Shown: one piece after another, positions 6,122 through 7,789 of the stretch
How the letters are laid out: every line of letters starts with the position of its first letter
Position numbering within the stretch: position 1 is the first letter of the stretch
Source of the DNA: a bacterium
GTDB taxonomy: Bacteria; Chlamydiota; Chlamydiia; Chlamydiales; SM23-39
Assembly: GCA_021818045.1 (NCBI GenBank)
Contig: JAKAFF010000056.1
Span: 1 to 7,789 of the forward strand
Reading direction: 5' to 3'
DNA: 7,789 nt
Made by a program: the position numbers and the translations under genes
The notes under the pieces: model-generated
Told to the model about the DNA's origin: nothing
Database searches by the model: none
Seen by the model: only the letters and a program-made list of their open reading frames with translations

Positions 6122-6631
6122 ATGTCGACAGTTGCTACAAACCCTCATCTAGTGTCTTGTACTCGGGACGGCTTTCAACTTTGTCAGCGGCAAGCCGCAG
6201 CAAATGGCCGTTTGCACCCTTTGCCAGAAGATGTCTGTAATGCCATGGTGACTTTAGCCAGTGCAACCAATGACTTGGCAGTACATGTTTTGCAAACTAT
6301 GGGCGTTCTTTGCTACGTTCACAAACTCACACCCAATGCAGACGCATTCAGTTATTCGATAACCCGAGTCCCTCAGACTAGTGGTGATGGCGACGTTCGG
6401 GAGCCGCGCGATCCGAGGTTTAGAGGCGCATTCAGCCATCCCGGTTTGGTCTTTGTAGCGGTCCAGGAGGCTCATACTGCCAATCCGAAAATTTTAGATC
6501 GAGCGCCAGAAAGCAAGAGAGAACAGATCGTAGAGGCAAACGAGATCGTTTACCGATACAATAGGGATGCTGCAGGAGATCAAGAAACCATCTTCTATGC
6601 AGAGCCTCCTTCAAGAGCAGAAGAAGCCTAA
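6122..6631 (+). CDS. Hypothetical 169-aa protein
   Basis: I do not recognise this protein. The start is supported by AGGAG 9 nt upstream and a candidate promoter, so the gene is probably real and separately transcribed. There is no signal peptide or membrane helix. Residues about 36-66 could form a helix with Ala/Val/Leu (AMVTLASATNDLAVHVLQTM at 41-60). Residues 80-105 are polar and Arg/Pro/Asp-rich (DVREPRDPRFRG at 91-102), and 106-116 form a likely strand (HPGLVFVAVQE). The C-terminus is charged and ends in Glu/Ala. There are four cysteines (13, 21, 39, 64), all in the first half and not in a recognised zinc-binding spacing. The gene lies between cysS and the convergent lysS. It could be a lineage-specific cytosolic or secreted protein; nothing in the sequence decides this. 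Confidence 0.7.
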   Translation: MSTVATNPHLVSCTRDGFQLCQRQAAANGRLHPLPEDVCNAMVTLASATNDLAVHVLQTMGVLCYVHKLTPNADAFSYSITRVPQTSGDGDVREPRDPRFRGAFSHPGLVFVAVQEAHTANPKILDRAPESKREQIVEANEIVYRYNRDAAGDQETIFYAEPPSRAEEA

Positions 6632-6647
6632 CAGGACCTGTTTTTTT
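6630..6647 (+). terminator. Possible weak terminator after the 169-aa gene
   Basis: The dyad AACAGG-A-CCTGTT (6630-6642) overlaps the stop codon of the 169-aa gene and runs into seven T (6641-6647). The stem is short and the loop too tight for all six pairs, so termination here would be weak, though the T-tract is on the correct side for the plus strand. Confidence 0.3.
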
Positions 6648-6681
6648 AGTCGGGGTGGAGCGCAAGCGCAGCACCCCGACT
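6648..6681. terminator. Strong stem-loop between the convergent 169-aa gene and lysS
   Basis: AGTCGGGGTG (6648-6657) pairs perfectly with CACCCCGACT (6672-6681). Inside, beyond G/G and A/A mismatches, GCGC-AA-GCGC (6660-6669) can extend the hairpin. It begins 1 nt after the lysS stop on the minus strand and 16 nt after the stop of the plus-strand gene, where a shared terminator is expected. The run of seven T on the plus strand lies before the stem rather than after it, so neither transcript gets a U-tract directly after the hairpin. It may block read-through or stabilise 3' ends without being a classical intrinsic terminator. Confidence 0.5.
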
Positions 6682-6682
6682 G

Positions 6683-7789
6683 CTAGTCTTCGGGACGCAT
6701 GAGAGGAAAGAAGAGAATGTCGCGGATTGACTCGGCATTGGTAAAGAGCATGACCAGCCGGTCAATGCCAATACCTACACCGCCTGTCGGTGGCATGCCC
6801 TGACAAATCGCCTCAATAAACTCCTCATCGAGAGGATTGGCCTCTTGGTCGCCTTGTTCTTTTTTCTCGGCCTGTTGTACGAGAAGCTCCCTTTGTAGCT
6901 CCGGATCATTGAGCTCTGTGTAGGAGTTGCACATCTCGCGGCCTAAAATAAAGCTCTCAAAACGCTCTACAAAGCCCTCCTTGCGTAAAGAGGGGTCGCG
7001 GTGCGGTTTGCAAAGAGGTGTGGTCTCGATTGGGTGATCGATGATGTGGTGAGGTTGGATGAGATGAGATTCTGCCAACTCTTCAAAAAGCATGGAAATG
7101 AGCGCCCCTCTCGGCGCTTGATGAACCCCCTTGGGGTCGATGTGCGTCTCTTTGAGCAGTCTCGCCTTCATCTCTTCAACAGACATGCGATCTACATCGA
7201 GATGTGCATAGGTCAGAATCGCCTCTTTCATGCTCATCCGTTTCCAGGGGGCTTTGAGATCGATGACTTGGGCCGTCGCTTCTCCCTCCGGAGTGAGCCG
7301 CACTTTGGTATCTCCAAATAGATCGAGAGCTACCGCCTCAAAAAGCCCTTCTGTAAATTCCATCATGTCTCGGTAGTCCCAGCCAGCAGCATACGCCTCT
7401 AGCATGGTGAATTCAGGGTTGTGGGTCTTGTCGATCCCTTCATTGCGAAAGACTTTTCCGATCTCATAAATTTTTTGCATGCCGCCAACAATGAGCTCTT
7501 TGAGGGGGATCTCCAAGGAGATGCGCAAAAACATATCTTGTTTAAGAGCATGTAGGTGAGTCATGAAGGGACGAGCTTGAGCGCCGCCATATGTGTTTTG
7601 TAAAACAGGGGTCTCTACTTCTTCAAATTCCCTAAGCTCCATATAGTTGCGAATGGCAAGCAAGATCCGAGAACGTTTGCGAAAGCGCTCCAGCGATTCG
7701 GGATGGGTAATGAGATCGAGCCATCTTTTGCGATAGCGCACTCCCTTGTCGACAAGGCCGCTATGCTTATCAGGCAGTGGAAGGAGATC
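6683..7789 (-). CDS. lysS: Lysyl-tRNA synthetase, class II (5' end outside the window)
   Basis: The frame is open from the right edge to TAG (6683-6685), giving 368 residues; about 130-150 N-terminal residues, mainly the OB-fold anticodon-binding domain, lie beyond the window. It charges tRNA-Lys in the cytoplasm. The first residues, LLPLPDKHSGLVDKG, match the junction before the catalytic domain of bacterial LysRS, so the GTG at 7741 is an internal valine codon and not a start. Class II motifs are intact (partial numbering): motif 1 around FEEVETPVL (55-63), motif 2 FRNEG followed by HNPEFTMLE (114-131), and motif 3 GVGIGIDRLVMLF (337-349). The lysine-pocket region GREMCNSYTELND (283-295) corresponds to GREIGNGFSELND in E. 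coli. The C-terminus FPLMRPED is typical. In Chlamydia, as I recall, lysS and cysS are neighbours; here they are convergent with one small gene between them. Confidence 0.96.
   Translation of the reverse strand, partial: DLLPLPDKHSGLVDKGVRYRKRWLDLITHPESLERFRKRSRILLAIRNYMELREFEEVETPVLQNTYGGAQARPFMTHLHALKQDMFLRISLEIPLKELIVGGMQKIYEIGKVFRNEGIDKTHNPEFTMLEAYAAGWDYRDMMEFTEGLFEAVALDLFGDTKVRLTPEGEATAQVIDLKAPWKRMSMKEAILTYAHLDVDRMSVEEMKARLLKETHIDPKGVHQAPRGALISMLFEELAESHLIQPHHIIDHPIETTPLCKPHRDPSLRKEGFVERFESFILGREMCNSYTELNDPELQRELLVQQAEKKEQGDQEANPLDEEFIEAICQGMPPTGGVGIGIDRLVMLFTNAESIRDILFFPLMRPED

Noticed and set aside
7739..7741. GTG as the start of lysS
   Set aside because: The frame is open to the window edge and the residues before it match conserved LysRS sequence, so the gene continues outside the window.
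1..7789. CRISPR array, insertion sequence or prophage genes
   Set aside because: I saw no spaced direct repeats, transposase motifs, terminal repeats or phage-type genes.

Overview
The window looks like part of a bacterial chromosome with moderate GC content. My best guess is a member of the Chlamydiae outside the genus Chlamydia (a Parachlamydia/Waddlia/Simkania-like amoebal symbiont). The reasons are that cysS and lysS sit next to each other, as I recall for lysS/cysS in Chlamydia trachomatis, and that a fatty-acid-activating ligase of the Aas type lies beside them. This placement is inference from gene content and memory; no marker gene proves it.

Layout. Positions 1-93 are an open reading frame that enters from the left edge and ends at TAG. 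The same frame continues after the stop as a 373-codon gene (121-1242) for a probable GT-A-fold glycosyltransferase-like protein. That gene starts without any visible ribosome binding site, so the two pieces may be one interrupted gene. A small minus-strand gene (1229-1513, 94 aa, strong Shine-Dalgarno) overlaps its 3' end tail to tail. A 311-bp divergent spacer (1514-1824) holds a promoter for the small gene, an almost perfect 24-bp palindrome, a GC-rich hairpin and four copies of TATACA.

Next come a large lipid enzyme (about 1825-4521) and cysS (4515-5915), which overlap by 7 nt and are probably co-transcribed. The lipid enzyme joins three domains in one chain: a PlsC-type acyltransferase, an acyl-carrier-protein-like domain with a canonical serine motif, and an acyl-ACP synthetase/AMP ligase related to the ligase half of E. 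coli Aas. It may activate free fatty acids, carry them on its own carrier domain and pass them to a lysolipid acceptor. That fits an intracellular organism that scavenges host fatty acids.

After cysS lies a 206-bp spacer with a perfect 22-bp inverted repeat and a promoter. It is followed by an unrecognised 169-aa gene (6122-6631) with a good ribosome binding site. A strong hairpin (6648-6681) separates this gene from lysS, which runs convergently on the minus strand and continues past the right edge.

The most unusual items are the PlsC-carrier-ligase fusion, the altered acceptor motif in its acyltransferase domain, and the in-frame TAG ahead of the glycosyltransferase-like gene. Two unrecognised small proteins and several perfect or near-perfect dyads in the spacers also deserve attention.
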